Source: Desulfobacterales bacterium
GTDB lineage: Bacteria > Desulfobacterota > Desulfobacteria > Desulfobacterales > JAHEIW01
Assembly (NCBI GenBank): GCA_030066985.1
Contig: JASJAN010000006.1
Location: 108,241 to 172,240, forward strand
Reading direction: 5' to 3'
Length of the DNA: 64,000 nucleotides
Position 1 is the first letter of the stretch. Each line of letters begins with the position of its first letter. Below, piece by piece: positions 7,952-18,371 of this stretch. Under the pieces are notes generated by a model that ran no database searches, was not told where the DNA came from, and saw nothing but the letters and a program-made list of their open reading frames with translations. A program made the position numbers and the translations under genes.

Positions 7952-9106
7952 CTAATCTTTAAGGGTGGCGCGCCCGATGGCGTCTCTGCCAAACTTCTGA
8001 CTGATCGAGTCTACGGCCTGATCGACTTTTTCCCAATTGTCAGAGGGTTTGGCGTTTTCGTCAAAAAGTCCCATTTGGACCGATGCGGTTACTGCTGAAA
8101 ATCCGGTCGTGCCAACACCAATCAGCCGGATTTTTTCAGTAATTTTAAAATCATCCAGTAATTGGGCAGCGTGTTTGTAGATGGTTTTAGACGATTGGGT
8201 GGGAATGGCGATGGTCGTTCTCCGGGTGACTGTTTTAAAGTCGGCATTTTTTATTTTAATGACAATCGTTCTGGCACGCACCCCGGCTTGCCTGAGCTGT
8301 CGGGCCACCTCTGCCGATTGACTGAGAAGGTACCGTTTCAGCAGTTTGACATCATGGGTGTCAGCCGCCAGTGTGCGCTCACTGCTGATGGACTTATGGG
8401 GCGCATGCGGTGTTACCGGAGAATCGTCGCTGCCCAAAGAAAGCGTGCGCAGTTTCCGGCCGAATTTTCCCAAGTGCTTTAGCAGGGATTTTTCCGGCAG
8501 CCGCTGAACATCCCCCAGGGTTCGAATGCCCATTGACGCCAACTGGCCCACCATTTTTTTGCCGACACCCGGAACTTTTTTGATCGCCAGCCCTTCAATA
8601 AACTGCGCCACCTGATCCGGTAAAATCAGTGTCAGCCCGTCGGGCTTTTCAAGGTCGGAAGCGATCTTGGCTATAAATTTATTGGGTGCCACCCCCACAG
8701 AGCAGGTTAAATACAAGCTGTCGTAGATTTTTCTTTTGATTTCCCGGGCGATTTCCTCAGGCGTGCCGAACAGGCGCTGGCTGCCGGTGATATCCACATA
8801 GGCTTCATCAATAGACACCGGCTCCACTAACGGAGAAAATTCCCTGAGCAGGGTCATCACCTTTTTTGATACTTCTTTATAGCGGCCCATGCGCGGCGGC
8901 AGGAAAACACCATGGGGGCATTTCTGTTTAGCCTGGTAGATGGGCATGGCCGAATGAACCCCGAAGCGTCGGGCTTCATAGCTGGCGGCTGAAACCACAC
9001 CGCGGTTGGAAGTCCCGCCGACAATGACACATTTATGCTTTAACCGAGGGTCATCCAGTTTTTCCACGGAAGCATAAAAGGCATCCATGTCGATGTGTAA
9101 TATCAT
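7952..9106 (-). CDS. dinB: DNA polymerase IV (Y-family translesion polymerase)
   Basis: 384 residues, the usual length. It copies past damaged bases with low fidelity. Key Y-family motifs: LHIDMDAFYASVEKL at the N-terminus with catalytic aspartates, SAMPIYQAKQKCPHGVFLPP, and SIDEAYVDITGSQRLFG with the second catalytic Asp-Glu pair at about 103-104. A helix-hairpin-helix region follows (KKVPGVGKKMVGQLASMGI), then the little-finger domain. The C-terminal part lacks an obvious beta-clamp-binding QLxLF peptide, although QMGLFDE near residue 352 resembles one. The ATG at 9106 has a weak ribosome site. No LexA operator was recognised upstream. Confidence 0.95.
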   Translation of the reverse strand: MILHIDMDAFYASVEKLDDPRLKHKCVIVGGTSNRGVVSAASYEARRFGVHSAMPIYQAKQKCPHGVFLPPRMGRYKEVSKKVMTLLREFSPLVEPVSIDEAYVDITGSQRLFGTPEEIAREIKRKIYDSLYLTCSVGVAPNKFIAKIASDLEKPDGLTLILPDQVAQFIEGLAIKKVPGVGKKMVGQLASMGIRTLGDVQRLPEKSLLKHLGKFGRKLRTLSLGSDDSPVTPHAPHKSISSERTLAADTHDVKLLKRYLLSQSAEVARQLRQAGVRARTIVIKIKNADFKTVTRRTTIAIPTQSSKTIYKHAAQLLDDFKITEKIRLIGVGTTGFSAVTASVQMGLFDENAKPSDNWEKVDQAVDSISQKFGRDAIGRATLKD

Positions 9107-9247
9107 GGGTGTCGTGTTTCGGGTTGCGTGCTACGAGTTTAAAAAATTTTAGGTATCAGAAAAGGGTTGCTATTTATTACAAAATTGTATTATTTAAATT
9201 TGGCCTATACAAAATCGTAATATCAAAACATTGAAAAGTGCTGAGCC

Positions 9248-10771
9248 ATGAAACCGATTGAAGAAGTTACTTTGCTGTATGAAATTACCAAGACGCTCAA
9301 TGAACATCTGGAATTGAGAACGTCGCTTTACAAGGTGCTTGACATCTTGTCCAGTTCCATGAAGATGGTGCGGGGAACTATAACAATTTTAAACCCGCTG
9401 CGCAACGAGATTAACATTGAGGTGGCGCACGGTTTGACGCAAAGCACCATGAATCGTGTTAAATACAAACTGGGCGAGGGGATCACCGGCAAAGTGATTG
9501 AGACCGGAAAACCGGTTTCGATCCCTAAAATCAGCGAAGAACCGCATTTTTTGGACCGCACCGCCAGCCACAAAAAGAAACAGGGTCGCGAGCATTCTTT
9601 CATTTGTGTTCCCATCAAAAAGGGCAAACAGGTCATCGGTGCCCTCTCAGCTGATCGGCCTTACCAGAAATCATACGCGCTCAAAAGCGGCCAGAAACTG
9701 CTTGAGGTTATTGCCACCATGATCGCCAGCCATGTGATCAAGTTGGAAACTATCCGCTTGGAAAAGGAACGGTTGCACGAGGAGAACCGTCGGCTCCAAA
9801 GTGTGCTCAAAGACAAATACAGTATCGGCAACATTGTCGGCAACAGCAATAAAATGCGGGAGGTCTTTCAAATGATCTCTCAGGTCTGCAAGAGCAACGC
9901 CACCGTTCTAATTCGAGGTGAAAGCGGAACCGGAAAGGAGCTGGTGGCCAATTCCATCCACTATAACAGTCACCGGTCCAAAGCACCATTTGTCAAAGTC
10001 AACTGTGCCGCTTTGCCGGTAAATCTAATTGAAAGTGAACTGTTTGGTCATGAAAAAGGTGCCTTTACGGGTGCCATCAAACTAAAAATCGGCAAATTCG
10101 AACTGGCCCACAAAGGCACCATCTTTCTGGATGAAATTGGATCTCTGGGTTTGGATGTGCAGGCCAATTTGTTGAGAATACTGCAGGAAAAGGAATTTGA
10201 GCGCGTTGGCGGACATCGGACGTTGAAAACGGATGTGCGCATCATTGCCGCCACCAATAAAAACCTGGAAGATGCGGTTGAGGAGGAGACCTTCAGGGGT
10301 GATCTCTACTATCGCTTAAATGTGTTTCCAATTTATCTGCCACCGCTGCGCGAGCGCAAAACCGATATCTTGCTGTTGGCGGATTATTTTCTAGAAAGAT
10401 ATGCTAAGGAAAATCATAAAAATATCAAAAGGCTGTCGACACCGGCAATTGACATGCTCATGGAATACCACTGGCCGGGAAATGTCAGAGAGCTTGAAAA
10501 CTGCATTGAGCGGGCGGTGCTGCTGTGTGAAGAGGGGGTGATTCACAGCTACCACCTGCCACCGACCCTGCAAACCGGCAAAGAATCGGGAACAGTGCCG
10601 GCTTTGTCTTTGGAAGATGCTGTTGCCCGCCTGGAAAAAGAGATGATCATCGATGCCCTCAAAAACACCCGGGGCAACATCACCACGGCTGCTGAAATTC
10701 TAAAAACGACCGTCAGAAAATTTGCTTATAAGGCTCAAAAATACGGCGTCGATTATAAATCCTATAGGTAA
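9248..10771 (+). CDS. NifA-like sigma-54-dependent transcription activator
   Basis: 507 residues with three parts. An N-terminal GAF domain (about 5-170) is the sensor. The AAA+ domain (about 195-430) has Walker A GESGTGKE near residue 224, the sigma-54 contact motif GAFTGA near 270, Walker [10 protein letters not shown], and the arginine-finger region. A Fis-type helix-turn-helix ends the protein ([20 protein letters not shown]). This GAF-AAA-HTH order is that of NifA; no nif gene is in the window. It faces the glnA operon, which has a sigma-54 promoter at 17210-17225, so control of nitrogen assimilation is a reasonable inference. NtrC is excluded by the absence of a receiver domain. Confidence 0.88.
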   Translation: MKPIEEVTLLYEITKTLNEHLELRTSLYKVLDILSSSMKMVRGTITILNPLRNEINIEVAHGLTQSTMNRVKYKLGEGITGKVIETGKPVSIPKISEEPHFLDRTASHKKKQGREHSFICVPIKKGKQVIGALSADRPYQKSYALKSGQKLLEVIATMIASHVIKLETIRLEKERLHEENRRLQSVLKDKYSIGNIVGNSNKMREVFQMISQVCKSNATVLIRGESGTGKELVANSIHYNSHRSKAPFVKVNCAALPVNLIESELFGHEKGAFTGAIKLKIGKFELAHKGTIFLDEIGSLGLDVQANLLRILQEKEFERVGGHRTLKTDVRIIAATNKNLEDAVEEETFRGDLYYRLNVFPIYLPPLRERKTDILLLADYFLERYAKENHKNIKRLSTPAIDMLMEYHWPGNVRELENCIERAVLLCEEGVIHSYHLPPTLQTGKESGTVPALSLEDAVARLEKEMIIDALKNTRGNITTAAEILKTTVRKFAYKAQKYGVDYKSYR

Positions 10772-10784
10772 AATCGCCTGCCTA

Positions 10785-10980
10785 AAAGCCATTTCAAAAA
10801 ACCTCTTATCCGCCGGTTTGCGGCTTTTGCAAAGCGCTAAGCTCGTTACGCTAATCCGCCTGAGGCGGAGAAAACTCGGGCTAGCGCCTCAGACAGTTCA
10901 AGATTTTGCGCTCCACATCGCTAAGCGCTTTTGGGCAAAAGTCCGCAAAATGGACTTCAAAGAGGTTTTGAAATGGCCTC
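10785..10980. repeat. 196-bp fold-back (MITE-like) element with TA flanks
   Basis: The ends are inverted repeats: GCCATTTCAAAA at 10788 and TTTTGAAATGGC ending at 10977, extended outward with mismatches, and flanked on both sides by TA (10783-10784 and 10981-10982). Inside are nested arms (GCGGCTTTTGC...GCAAAAGTCCGC, GCGCTAAGC...GCTAAGCGC) and a central TCCGCCTGAGGCGGA, so the whole element folds into one long hairpin. No coding capacity. Confidence 0.7.
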
Positions 10981-11006
10981 TAACTATCAGAGTTTTCCGC
11001 TAAAAA

Positions 11007-11036
11007 GCCCCGCTTATTAAAGCGGGGCTTCATTTT
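11007..11036. terminator. Bidirectional intrinsic terminator between the activator gene and glnA
   Basis: GCCCCGCTT (11007-11015), ATTA loop, AAGCGGGGC (11020-11028), with T-rich tracts on both sides (TTCATTTTT downstream on plus, TTTTTA on minus). It serves the two convergent genes. Confidence 0.9.
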
Positions 11037-11077
11037 TAACCGACAACGGGATAGCCGGCCCACGGGTCAACCGGATT

Positions 11078-12490
11078 TTAAATATCATAATACAGGAAAA
11101 ATTCGTGGGGATGCGGCCGCAGTTTGACATCGTTGATTTCGTTCTCGGTTTTGTATTCGATCCACATGTCAATTGCATCCTGCGTAAACACATCACCCTT
11201 TAACAAAAATTCCTGATCGGCCTTCAATGCATCAATGGCTTCTTCCAGCGAGCCGGGTGCAGACGGAATTTCGGCCAGTTCTTCGGGCGGCAGATTGTAG
11301 ATATCTTTATCGAGCGGATCACCCGGGTCGATTTTATTCTGGATGCCGTCTATGACAGCCATCAGCATCGCTGAAAACGCCAGGTAGCCGTTGCAGGAAG
11401 GATCCGGGGTTCTAAACTCGATGCGTTTGGCCTTTGGTGATTCCGAATACATCGGGATGCGAACCGCGGCACTGCGGTTGCGGCTGGAGTATGCCAGGTT
11501 CACAGGTGCCTCAAAACCCGGCACCAATCTTTTGTATGAGTTGGTGGTGGGGTTGGTAAAGGCGGTCAATGCGCGGCAGTGCTTGAGGATGCCACCGATG
11601 CCGTACAACGCTTCCTGGGATATGCCGGCATATTTATCACCGGCAAACAGCGGTTGATTATCTTTCCAGATGCTGATGTGGGTATGCATTCCGGTGCCGT
11701 TGTCCTCGAACAGGGGTTTGGGCATAAATGTAACGGTATGATTGTGGCGGTAGGCCACATTTTTGAGCACATATTTAAACCACATGAGCTGATCCGACAT
11801 CTGCATCAGGGGTTTGAAGCGCATGTCAATTTCGGCCTGACCGGCGGTGGCCACTTCATGATGCTGGGCTTCGACCTCGATACCCAGATTCTCAAGTGTC
11901 AGCAGCATCTCGGTGCGCAGATCCTGGAATTTATCCATGGGCGGTACTGGAAAATAGCCTTCTTTGTGGCGCGGTTTGTAACCCAGGTTGGGGCCTTCAT
12001 CCCGGCCGGTGTTCCAGTTGCCTTCTACCGAATCGATTTCATAAAAAGCGGCATAGCGGGTGGATTCGAACCGAATATCATCAAAGATAAAAAATTCGGC
12101 CTCCGGGCCAAAATAAGCCACATCGCCAATACCGCTGCTTTTTAGATAGGCGTCTGCTTTTTGGGCGATGTTGCGGGGATCGCGGGTATAGGCTTCCCGG
12201 GTGACCGGATCCACGATGTTGCAGATTAATACCAGGGTCGGCGCCTCATAAAATGGGTCCATTTTGGCGGTCGCCGGATCAGGGACGACCAGCATGTCGC
12301 TGGCATGAATCGGCTGCCAGCCGCGAATACTGGAGCCGTCAAAACCGTATCCATCATCAAAACTGGATTCTTCCAGCTCACTGATCGGAACCGTAAAATG
12401 CTGCCACAATCCCGGAAAATCCATAAACCGCAGATCAACGACTTTCGCGCCGTTTTCCTTTGCCATGTCCAATACTTCTTTGGGTGTCAT
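11078..12490 (-). CDS. glnA: Glutamine synthetase type I
   Basis: Makes glutamine from glutamate, ammonium and ATP; cytoplasmic dodecamer. 470 residues, standard GSI length. Motifs: [52 protein letters not shown] and NRSAAVRIP. The adenylylation site is Tyr398 in [11 protein letters not shown], matching the regulated GSI-beta class; a GlnE gene is present at 21603-24476. ATG 12490 follows AGGAGGAATGG. It is the last gene of glnD-amtB-PII-glnA, 264 bases after PII, so it may also have its own promoter, although no sigma-54 site is seen in that gap. Confidence 0.97.
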   Translation of the reverse strand: MTPKEVLDMAKENGAKVVDLRFMDFPGLWQHFTVPISELEESSFDDGYGFDGSSIRGWQPIHASDMLVVPDPATAKMDPFYEAPTLVLICNIVDPVTREAYTRDPRNIAQKADAYLKSSGIGDVAYFGPEAEFFIFDDIRFESTRYAAFYEIDSVEGNWNTGRDEGPNLGYKPRHKEGYFPVPPMDKFQDLRTEMLLTLENLGIEVEAQHHEVATAGQAEIDMRFKPLMQMSDQLMWFKYVLKNVAYRHNHTVTFMPKPLFEDNGTGMHTHISIWKDNQPLFAGDKYAGISQEALYGIGGILKHCRALTAFTNPTTNSYKRLVPGFEAPVNLAYSSRNRSAAVRIPMYSESPKAKRIEFRTPDPSCNGYLAFSAMLMAVIDGIQNKIDPGDPLDKDIYNLPPEELAEIPSAPGSLEEAIDALKADQEFLLKGDVFTQDAIDMWIEYKTENEINDVKLRPHPHEFFLYYDI

Positions 12491-12753
12491 TAGACCATTC
12501 CTCCTTTGTATTTTGGTTATATATTTTTAGTTTAAATTCATGGAACCTATGGGCTGATTGAAAGTTATTCGCTATCATTTTCAGGTTGTCCGGTTAGGCC
12601 GGTTGTGCCCGTTCAAATCGGAAACCCTGTCTGTTCTTATTTTTCGCCGGCTAACGGGCAAACGGGCAACGGGCTTAACCTGTATCGTGTTAGCATCCAG
12701 AATACATCCACCAATACAGCTTCGGATATGGGGGCATTCTGTTGTGATGGAAA

Positions 12754-13113
<360 letters not shown>

Positions 13114-13150
13114 TTAATGAATTATTCTTTTCTGAGTGCATCAATGCGGT

Positions 13151-14443
13151 TTATAGAATTTCAAAACCTCTTTCTCCATGGATGGAGCTGTCGAGCCCGG
13201 CCACCTCTGTCTCTTCGGTGACACGCAAACCGCCGGTTAATAATTTGGTGACATAAATCACAATCAGGGTGCCGATGGCGCTGAATGCAGCAGTGCCGAC
13301 GATGGAAACAAACTGGATCCAGAGTTGGCCGGGATTGCCATAAAATAACCCCTTGCCAGCCTCGTTTACCGCTGGATTGGCAAACAGACCGGTGGCCAGC
13401 GCACCCCAGAGACCGCACATGCCATGAACCCCGAATGCATCCAGGGAATCATCATAGCCCAGTTTGTGCTTGACTTTAGCCACAAAATAAAAGCCCAGGA
13501 GGCCGGCCACAAGCCCGATAATCAGCGCAGCCGGCAGGTTAACGAACCCAGCAGCCGGGGTAATGGCCACCAGCCCGGCCACAATTCCCGAAGCCAGCCC
13601 CAGAACCGTGGGTTTTTTGTCGATCATCCATTCGGCAAACATCCAGGCCAGTGCGCCCATGGCCGCTGACGTATTGGTCACCAGAAAAGCCGAGCCGGCC
13701 AGGCCATCGGCGGCCAGCTGGCTGCCGGCATTAAAGCCGAACCAGCCAAACCATAACAGTGCCGCCCCGATGGCGGTAAACGAGATGCTGGAAGGAAACA
13801 TGGCCTCTTTGCCGTAGCCGATGCGTTTACCAAGCACCAGCGCCAGCACCAGGCCGGCCACCCCGGCGTTGATATGAACCACGGTTCCCCCCGCAAAGTC
13901 TAAAGCGCCCATGTTTCCCATCCAACCGCCCCCCCAGGCCCAATGGGCGACAGGGCAATAGATGAACGTGACCCACAAAACCGTAAAAATGATCCACGAA
14001 GAAAATTTCATGCGATCAACCACCGAGCCCAGAACCAGGGCAACCGTGATGCCGGCAAAGGTCATCTGAAAGAGTGCAAACACATAAGTGGGAATGCTTC
14101 CCGAAAGGCTGCCCACCTCGATACCGGACAGAAAAAGATGGCTCAACCCCCCGACAATGCCGGCTTTGCTGGGTCCAAAGGCCAGGCTGTAGCCCCACAC
14201 CATCCAGACAATGCTGGCCAGGCAATACGCCACAAAGGTCATGGCAAAGGTATTGAGCAGGTTTTTATACCTGGACATACCCCCATAAAACAGGGCCAGG
14301 CCCGCCGGCGTCATCATCATGACCAGCGCTGTTGAGACGATCATCCAGGCCGTGTCCCCTGAATTGAGGCCCTCTGACGCAAATGCCGAGGAAAAGGGAA
14401 TTGTGAGTAAAATTACAGTTGTCAGCAGACTTTTTGATTTCAT
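13151..14443 (-). CDS. amtB: Ammonium transporter, Amt family
   Basis: 430 residues, inner-membrane trimeric channel for ammonium. A signal-peptide-like N-terminus is followed by about eleven transmembrane helices. Amt signatures are present: NTFAMTFVAYCLASIVWMVW, WAWGGGWMGNMGALDFAGGT (with the family's conserved Asp in this stretch), HINAGVAGLVLALVLGKR, and FGVHGMCGLWGALATGLFA with the pore histidine. The cytoplasmic tail ends EERGLDSS-like (DSSIHGERGFEIL), which PII or GlnK usually contacts. TAAGGAGGATAA precedes the ATG. It stands between glnD and PII in the sigma-54-driven operon. Confidence 0.96.
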   Translation of the reverse strand: MKSKSLLTTVILLTIPFSSAFASEGLNSGDTAWMIVSTALVMMMTPAGLALFYGGMSRYKNLLNTFAMTFVAYCLASIVWMVWGYSLAFGPSKAGIVGGLSHLFLSGIEVGSLSGSIPTYVFALFQMTFAGITVALVLGSVVDRMKFSSWIIFTVLWVTFIYCPVAHWAWGGGWMGNMGALDFAGGTVVHINAGVAGLVLALVLGKRIGYGKEAMFPSSISFTAIGAALLWFGWFGFNAGSQLAADGLAGSAFLVTNTSAAMGALAWMFAEWMIDKKPTVLGLASGIVAGLVAITPAAGFVNLPAALIIGLVAGLLGFYFVAKVKHKLGYDDSLDAFGVHGMCGLWGALATGLFANPAVNEAGKGLFYGNPGQLWIQFVSIVGTAAFSAIGTLIVIYVTKLLTGGLRVTEETEVAGLDSSIHGERGFEIL

Positions 14444-14523
14444 CTTTAAGTATTATCCTCCTTATCCGTATTCATTCTGAATATAACCTGTTTCTGAAGT
14501 CGTTGCGGGATCTGCATTTTTAA

Positions 14524-17166
14524 TTATGGGTGGGCCAAGTCCGGTTGTGTCGCCGGCAGCCGTTCCATTAGGGCGGCTTTGATAGCCTCGACCTGTTCCG
14601 GCAGATCGACTTTCTGCCCGTTGATATCTCTGACATAAAAAACGTCCACCACTTGATCGGCTTTGGTGGCGATTTTAGCGACCCAGATGTTCAGATCGCA
14701 GCGATAAATGGCATCGGTGATACTGTACAGCAACCCTGGAAAATCATAGGTAAACACTTCAATAATGGTAAAAAAACTGGAACTGGTATTATCCAACGTC
14801 ACGCGATGGGGTTTTGTCGCCAGGCCGGCGTTCCCGTTGCGATAGGTCCGCACTTTTTTTTTCAGGGCGACGGTCAGATCCAGTTCGCCAGCCAGTGCGG
14901 CTGAAAGGTTCTCGGCAGTTCGGTTCCATTTTTCATCTTCCAGGATCGGATCGGGCGGGGGCTTGACCTTAAAAATATCCAGGGCGATATTATTGCGCCA
15001 GGTGAACACCTGCACGTCCAGAATGTCGATGTTGTTAAGAGTAAAAACACCGGCAATTTTGGAAATTAGACCAGGACGATCAGGGGCGCAAATTGTTACC
15101 GCACGGGTGTTGGCATCAGGTGCCTGATCGATTTTCCACAGAAAGTCAGAATTGTTCCGGGACAGCTTCCGGTATAATTTCATATGCCGTTGAATTTCAT
15201 CGGCCGGCATATATAGCAGATAGCGCGGTGACATGACCTCCAGCAGGGCTGTCATCTTTTTTTCGGCTTTTGAACCGGCGGCAGATGTGACGATATCCTT
15301 CTTTTTCTGTGATACGACCTCAACGGCCTCAGCGGTGGCCAATTCGCCTTTTTCAAGCACATTATATACCTTGAGGAAAAAATCTCTCAACAGCGCTGCC
15401 GTCCAATCATTCCATGCTTTTGGACCCGTCGCAATTGAATCGCCGACGGTCAGCAAATACAACATTTTGAGCCGCTCAATATCTTTGACCTTGCGGGCGC
15501 AGGAAATGGCCGTCTCCTCATCATAGATGTCTCTGCGGGTGGCGGTCTTTATCAGCATAAGGTGTTCCTGCACCAGGAACATGACCGTTTTTACATCGGC
15601 AGGCTTCATCTTTTTCTCGTTGAGAATGGTCTGGACGACCTCGGCGCCTTTGGCAGAATGATCTTCAACAGATTGACCCTTGCCGATATCATGCAGCAAA
15701 GCCGCCCACAGCAATACTTTTTTCTTTTTGAGCTTACGGTACAGTTGCGCGCACAATGGCTCCAGGCTGCTGTCTTTAGCGCTACCGAACTTTTTAACCG
15801 TTTGCACAGTGCGCAGCAGGTGCTTGTCCACCGGGTAAAGATGGTATTCATCATACTGGATGCGATTGCGCACCACGCGCATTTCAGGGAGAAATTTTTC
15901 CAAAAATCCTGTATTGAGCATTTCGTTAAGGACATTAAATTTTGGCGCCGGGGCTACCAAGATGCGCTCAAATGATTTAACGACCGGCTCAGAAACACGG
16001 TAAGCCTTGGTGACCAGATGTGAAAACTCCTTGACCAATCGCTTGGCCTCCGCACTCAGTGGGATTTTCAAGCGCGCGCTTTCTTCAAATATTTTCATCA
16101 GAAGATCCGGCGACTGCAAAATCTTTTCAGGCCCTTCAAAATTCAGCATTCCCCAATCGATAACGTTGAGGCCCTCGACACCGCTTTTTTTATTTGATTT
16201 TCGTTTGCGTTTACGGGGTTTCTCGTAGCCGAGCTCATGCAAAAATACCAGATGCTGTTGTTTTAAGGCTTCCATTTGGCCGTGAAGGTCACCCATGAAT
16301 CTTTCAACCGGCTCCTGCCCATTGTCGTTTTTATAGTTAAGCGCCCGGGCCAGCTTGACCTGGTTTTCAAAGTGCAGTTGGTCGCATTTGCGACCGCAAA
16401 TGTGATGGATACGGTTGCGCACATTCCAGACAAAGGATACAGATTGGCTTAATGCCTGAAACTCTTCATGTGAAAGCAGGCCCAGATATTCGAGGTCTCT
16501 GAATTGTTTGGCGTTAAAAGCGATACGCGCAATCCACAACATGGTATGATAATCTCTTAATCCTCCCTGTCCCTCCTTCAGGTTTGGCTCCAGCAGGTAG
16601 GCCGAGTCCCCGAATTGGGCGTGCCGCAATTCATTGCGCTCAACAAGCCAGTTGATGATGCGGCGGGATTTAGGCATGATGATTTTGGTGCGCAACTCAT
16701 CTAGTATATTGGCGTGGAGCATTGACCAACCGCAAATAAACCTCGCATCCAATATTGGCGTCAGGATTTCATAATCCTTGCCGGCCAGTGTCAGACACTC
16801 TTTCAATGACCGAGTGGCATAACCGACATCCAGACCAATGTCCCAGAGCGGATAAATGATTTCCTGGACTAAATTTTCAGCCTCCTTAGGGACTCTTTTT
16901 TTAAATAAAAACAGCAAATCAACATCAGAACGGATGCATTGTTCTTCTCGGCCGTAACCGCCCAGCGCTATGATGGCGTAAGGATTTTTGCCGATATCCA
17001 TGCGGGGACCGACGCTGCTGGTTTCAAATGCCTGGAGAAAATAGTCATCCAGCAATCGGGTATGCTGCGTTAAAAAGTTGGGTTCCTTGCCCTTTAAAAG
17101 GCGTTCAATTAACCTTTCCGTTTTTTTCTGCAGCTGCTTGGCGGTTTCTTGGTGCATTGATGTCAT
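14524..17166 (-). CDS. glnD: PII uridylyltransferase/uridylyl-removing enzyme
   Basis: 880 residues, normal for GlnD. It uridylylates PII under nitrogen limitation and removes the group when glutamine is high. Domains in order: nucleotidyltransferase with GGYGREEQCIRSDVDLLFLF (about 75-95), a PII-UTase central region, an HD hydrolase domain (LLHDIGKGQSVEDHSAKGAE, about 490), and two C-terminal ACT domains (VTICAPDRPGLISKIAGVFT and IIEVFTYDFPGLLYSITDAI) that bind glutamine. First gene of the operon, 44 bases beyond the sigma-54 site. AGGATGA lies just upstream of the ATG at 17166. Confidence 0.97.
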   Translation of the reverse strand: MTSMHQETAKQLQKKTERLIERLLKGKEPNFLTQHTRLLDDYFLQAFETSSVGPRMDIGKNPYAIIALGGYGREEQCIRSDVDLLFLFKKRVPKEAENLVQEIIYPLWDIGLDVGYATRSLKECLTLAGKDYEILTPILDARFICGWSMLHANILDELRTKIIMPKSRRIINWLVERNELRHAQFGDSAYLLEPNLKEGQGGLRDYHTMLWIARIAFNAKQFRDLEYLGLLSHEEFQALSQSVSFVWNVRNRIHHICGRKCDQLHFENQVKLARALNYKNDNGQEPVERFMGDLHGQMEALKQQHLVFLHELGYEKPRKRKRKSNKKSGVEGLNVIDWGMLNFEGPEKILQSPDLLMKIFEESARLKIPLSAEAKRLVKEFSHLVTKAYRVSEPVVKSFERILVAPAPKFNVLNEMLNTGFLEKFLPEMRVVRNRIQYDEYHLYPVDKHLLRTVQTVKKFGSAKDSSLEPLCAQLYRKLKKKKVLLWAALLHDIGKGQSVEDHSAKGAEVVQTILNEKKMKPADVKTVMFLVQEHLMLIKTATRRDIYDEETAISCARKVKDIERLKMLYLLTVGDSIATGPKAWNDWTAALLRDFFLKVYNVLEKGELATAEAVEVVSQKKKDIVTSAAGSKAEKKMTALLEVMSPRYLLYMPADEIQRHMKLYRKLSRNNSDFLWKIDQAPDANTRAVTICAPDRPGLISKIAGVFTLNNIDILDVQVFTWRNNIALDIFKVKPPPDPILEDEKWNRTAENLSAALAGELDLTVALKKKVRTYRNGNAGLATKPHRVTLDNTSSSFFTIIEVFTYDFPGLLYSITDAIYRCDLNIWVAKIATKADQVVDVFYVRDINGQKVDLPEQVEAIKAALMERLPATQPDLAHP

Positions 17167-17209
17167 CGTGTCGTCATCCTGATTTGAATAAACAGATCAG
17201 TTTCTATTG

Positions 17210-17225
17210 AGCAACTTGCATGCCA
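17210..17225 (-). promoter_or_regulatory. Sigma-54 (-24/-12) promoter of the glnD-amtB-PII-glnA operon
   Basis: On the minus strand TGGCATGCAAGTTGCT has the invariant GG and GC exactly ten bases apart, matching TGGCAC-N5-TTGCA closely. Transcription would begin near 17197, about 30 bases before the glnD start. Upstream to 17487 the sequence is AT-rich; no NtrC or NifA upstream activator site was recognised. A NifA-like activator is encoded at 9248-10771. Confidence 0.8.
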
Positions 17226-17487
17226 CAACACAAAAATCATAAAATTTATAATAATTACAAGGTCTTTTCTGGTAGACAATTTAGATTGCGACTGTCTTGT
17301 TGTTACAAATTTGGCAGAAAACAGGGAAAATAATTACAAAAATGTAACATTCATTTTTTAAGTTTTATTCCAATATTGGAATTGAGAAACCAGGTCGGCA
17401 ATCAAATGGATTGAAATTACAATACGCAGGCAATGGTGAGTTCGATTTCGCTGGAATTCAGAATAATGGTATCGGATGCATTGATGA

Positions 17488-17820
17488 TCAGGGAACGGCC
17501 ACAACGTCGAGATCATCACAACGTTTATCCTCACCGCTTCTGAACGGCTGCTCAACACCCGGTTCGGCATTATAAAAAAAGCGAAAACGGGCGTGGGTTG
17601 TTTTAATTCGTGCGGTCTGACTTTGATGTATTCTGCCTTGCCAGATGAGCGCGCCCATGTTGCCGTTGCTGTCCACATCAAAGACCTTAAGATAAACATC
17701 GTGGTCGCTGGCCTTGAGGTAGCAGGCACCTTCTTTGGTTTCAACATCGGTGGTAGCTGCACAACCGGCGGCCAGCGCGACCCAAACGACAATAGCCAAG
17801 TGTCGAAAGATTTTGTTCAT
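17488..17820 (-). CDS. Small predicted lipoprotein, paralogue of the next gene
   Basis: 110 residues, function unknown. The N-terminus (MNKIFRHLAIVVWVALAAGC) is a lipoprotein-type signal with Cys20. The rest is a compact domain of about 85 residues with two conserved-looking cysteines (ACYLKA and RCDDLD), which may form a disulfide. It aligns along its length with the product of 17838-18170: ACYLKASDHDVYLKVFDVDS against SCYLRAKTQDVFVIVFDIDD, IWQGRIHQS against IWQGRINHN, ending in VAVP against ILVP. Gap to its neighbour is only 17 bases. Probably acts in the periplasm (inference). Confidence 0.78.
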   Translation of the reverse strand: MNKIFRHLAIVVWVALAAGCAATTDVETKEGACYLKASDHDVYLKVFDVDSNGNMGALIWQGRIHQSQTARIKTTHARFRFFYNAEPGVEQPFRSGEDKRCDDLDVVAVP

Positions 17821-17837
17821 ATCGATTCCATTCTGTT

Positions 17838-18170
17838 CTATGGCACCAGGATAGTGTTCAAATTATTGCACCAGCGATCATGTCCGCCACTAAGGGGCTG
17901 GTCCTCTTCTGGCTGGTCATTATAATCATAGCGAAAACGCCCGTGGGGTGCTGTGATCTTAACTTTTTCGTTATGATTAATTCTGCCCTGCCAGATCTGC
18001 GCGCCTTGATTACCCTCATCGTCGATATCAAAGACAATCACAAAAACGTCTTGGGTTTTGGCCCTAAGGTAACATGAGCCCTCTGCGGCTGTCGCATCCT
18101 GGGCAGTCCACCAGCAGACCATGAAAAAGGCAGAAACGATCAAAAATATAATCGGTGATCTTTTTCTCAT
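17838..18170 (-). CDS. Small secreted protein, tandem paralogue
   Basis: 110 residues, function unknown. The ATG at 18170 is preferred to earlier in-frame starts because GGAAAGGAAGG lies just upstream. A cleavable signal peptide is likely (hydrophobic to about residue 27, ending ATA-A); unlike its paralogue it has no lipobox cysteine. The mature part has the same two cysteines (GSCYLRA, WCNNLN), the IWQGRI motif and a short acidic loop (QPEEDQP). The pair looks like a local gene duplication with one lipidated and one soluble copy. It is divergent from the protease gene at 18372. Confidence 0.78.
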   Translation of the reverse strand: MRKRSPIIFLIVSAFFMVCWWTAQDATAAEGSCYLRAKTQDVFVIVFDIDDEGNQGAQIWQGRINHNEKVKITAPHGRFRYDYNDQPEEDQPLSGGHDRWCNNLNTILVP

Positions 18171-18371
18171 TTTCCTTCCTTTCCAAACAGTCACTTCGTA
18201 TTGCAGGCCCATCCTGCCGGGCACAGCACCCCATGATAATCCAGCACAGATAAGTTGTCAAAGATAACTTTTTGGTCATATTCGCGTCATCTTGTGGCTA
18301 AACAGTTGTCCTATGATCCACGACAACAACATGAGACCAAATTTGCAAAAAAGAAAGAGGAGGTAAACACA

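Noticed and set aside
9248..10771. Assigning nifA and inferring nitrogen fixation
   Set aside because: Domain order fits NifA, but no nif structural gene is in the window, and related GAF-AAA-HTH activators control other functions.
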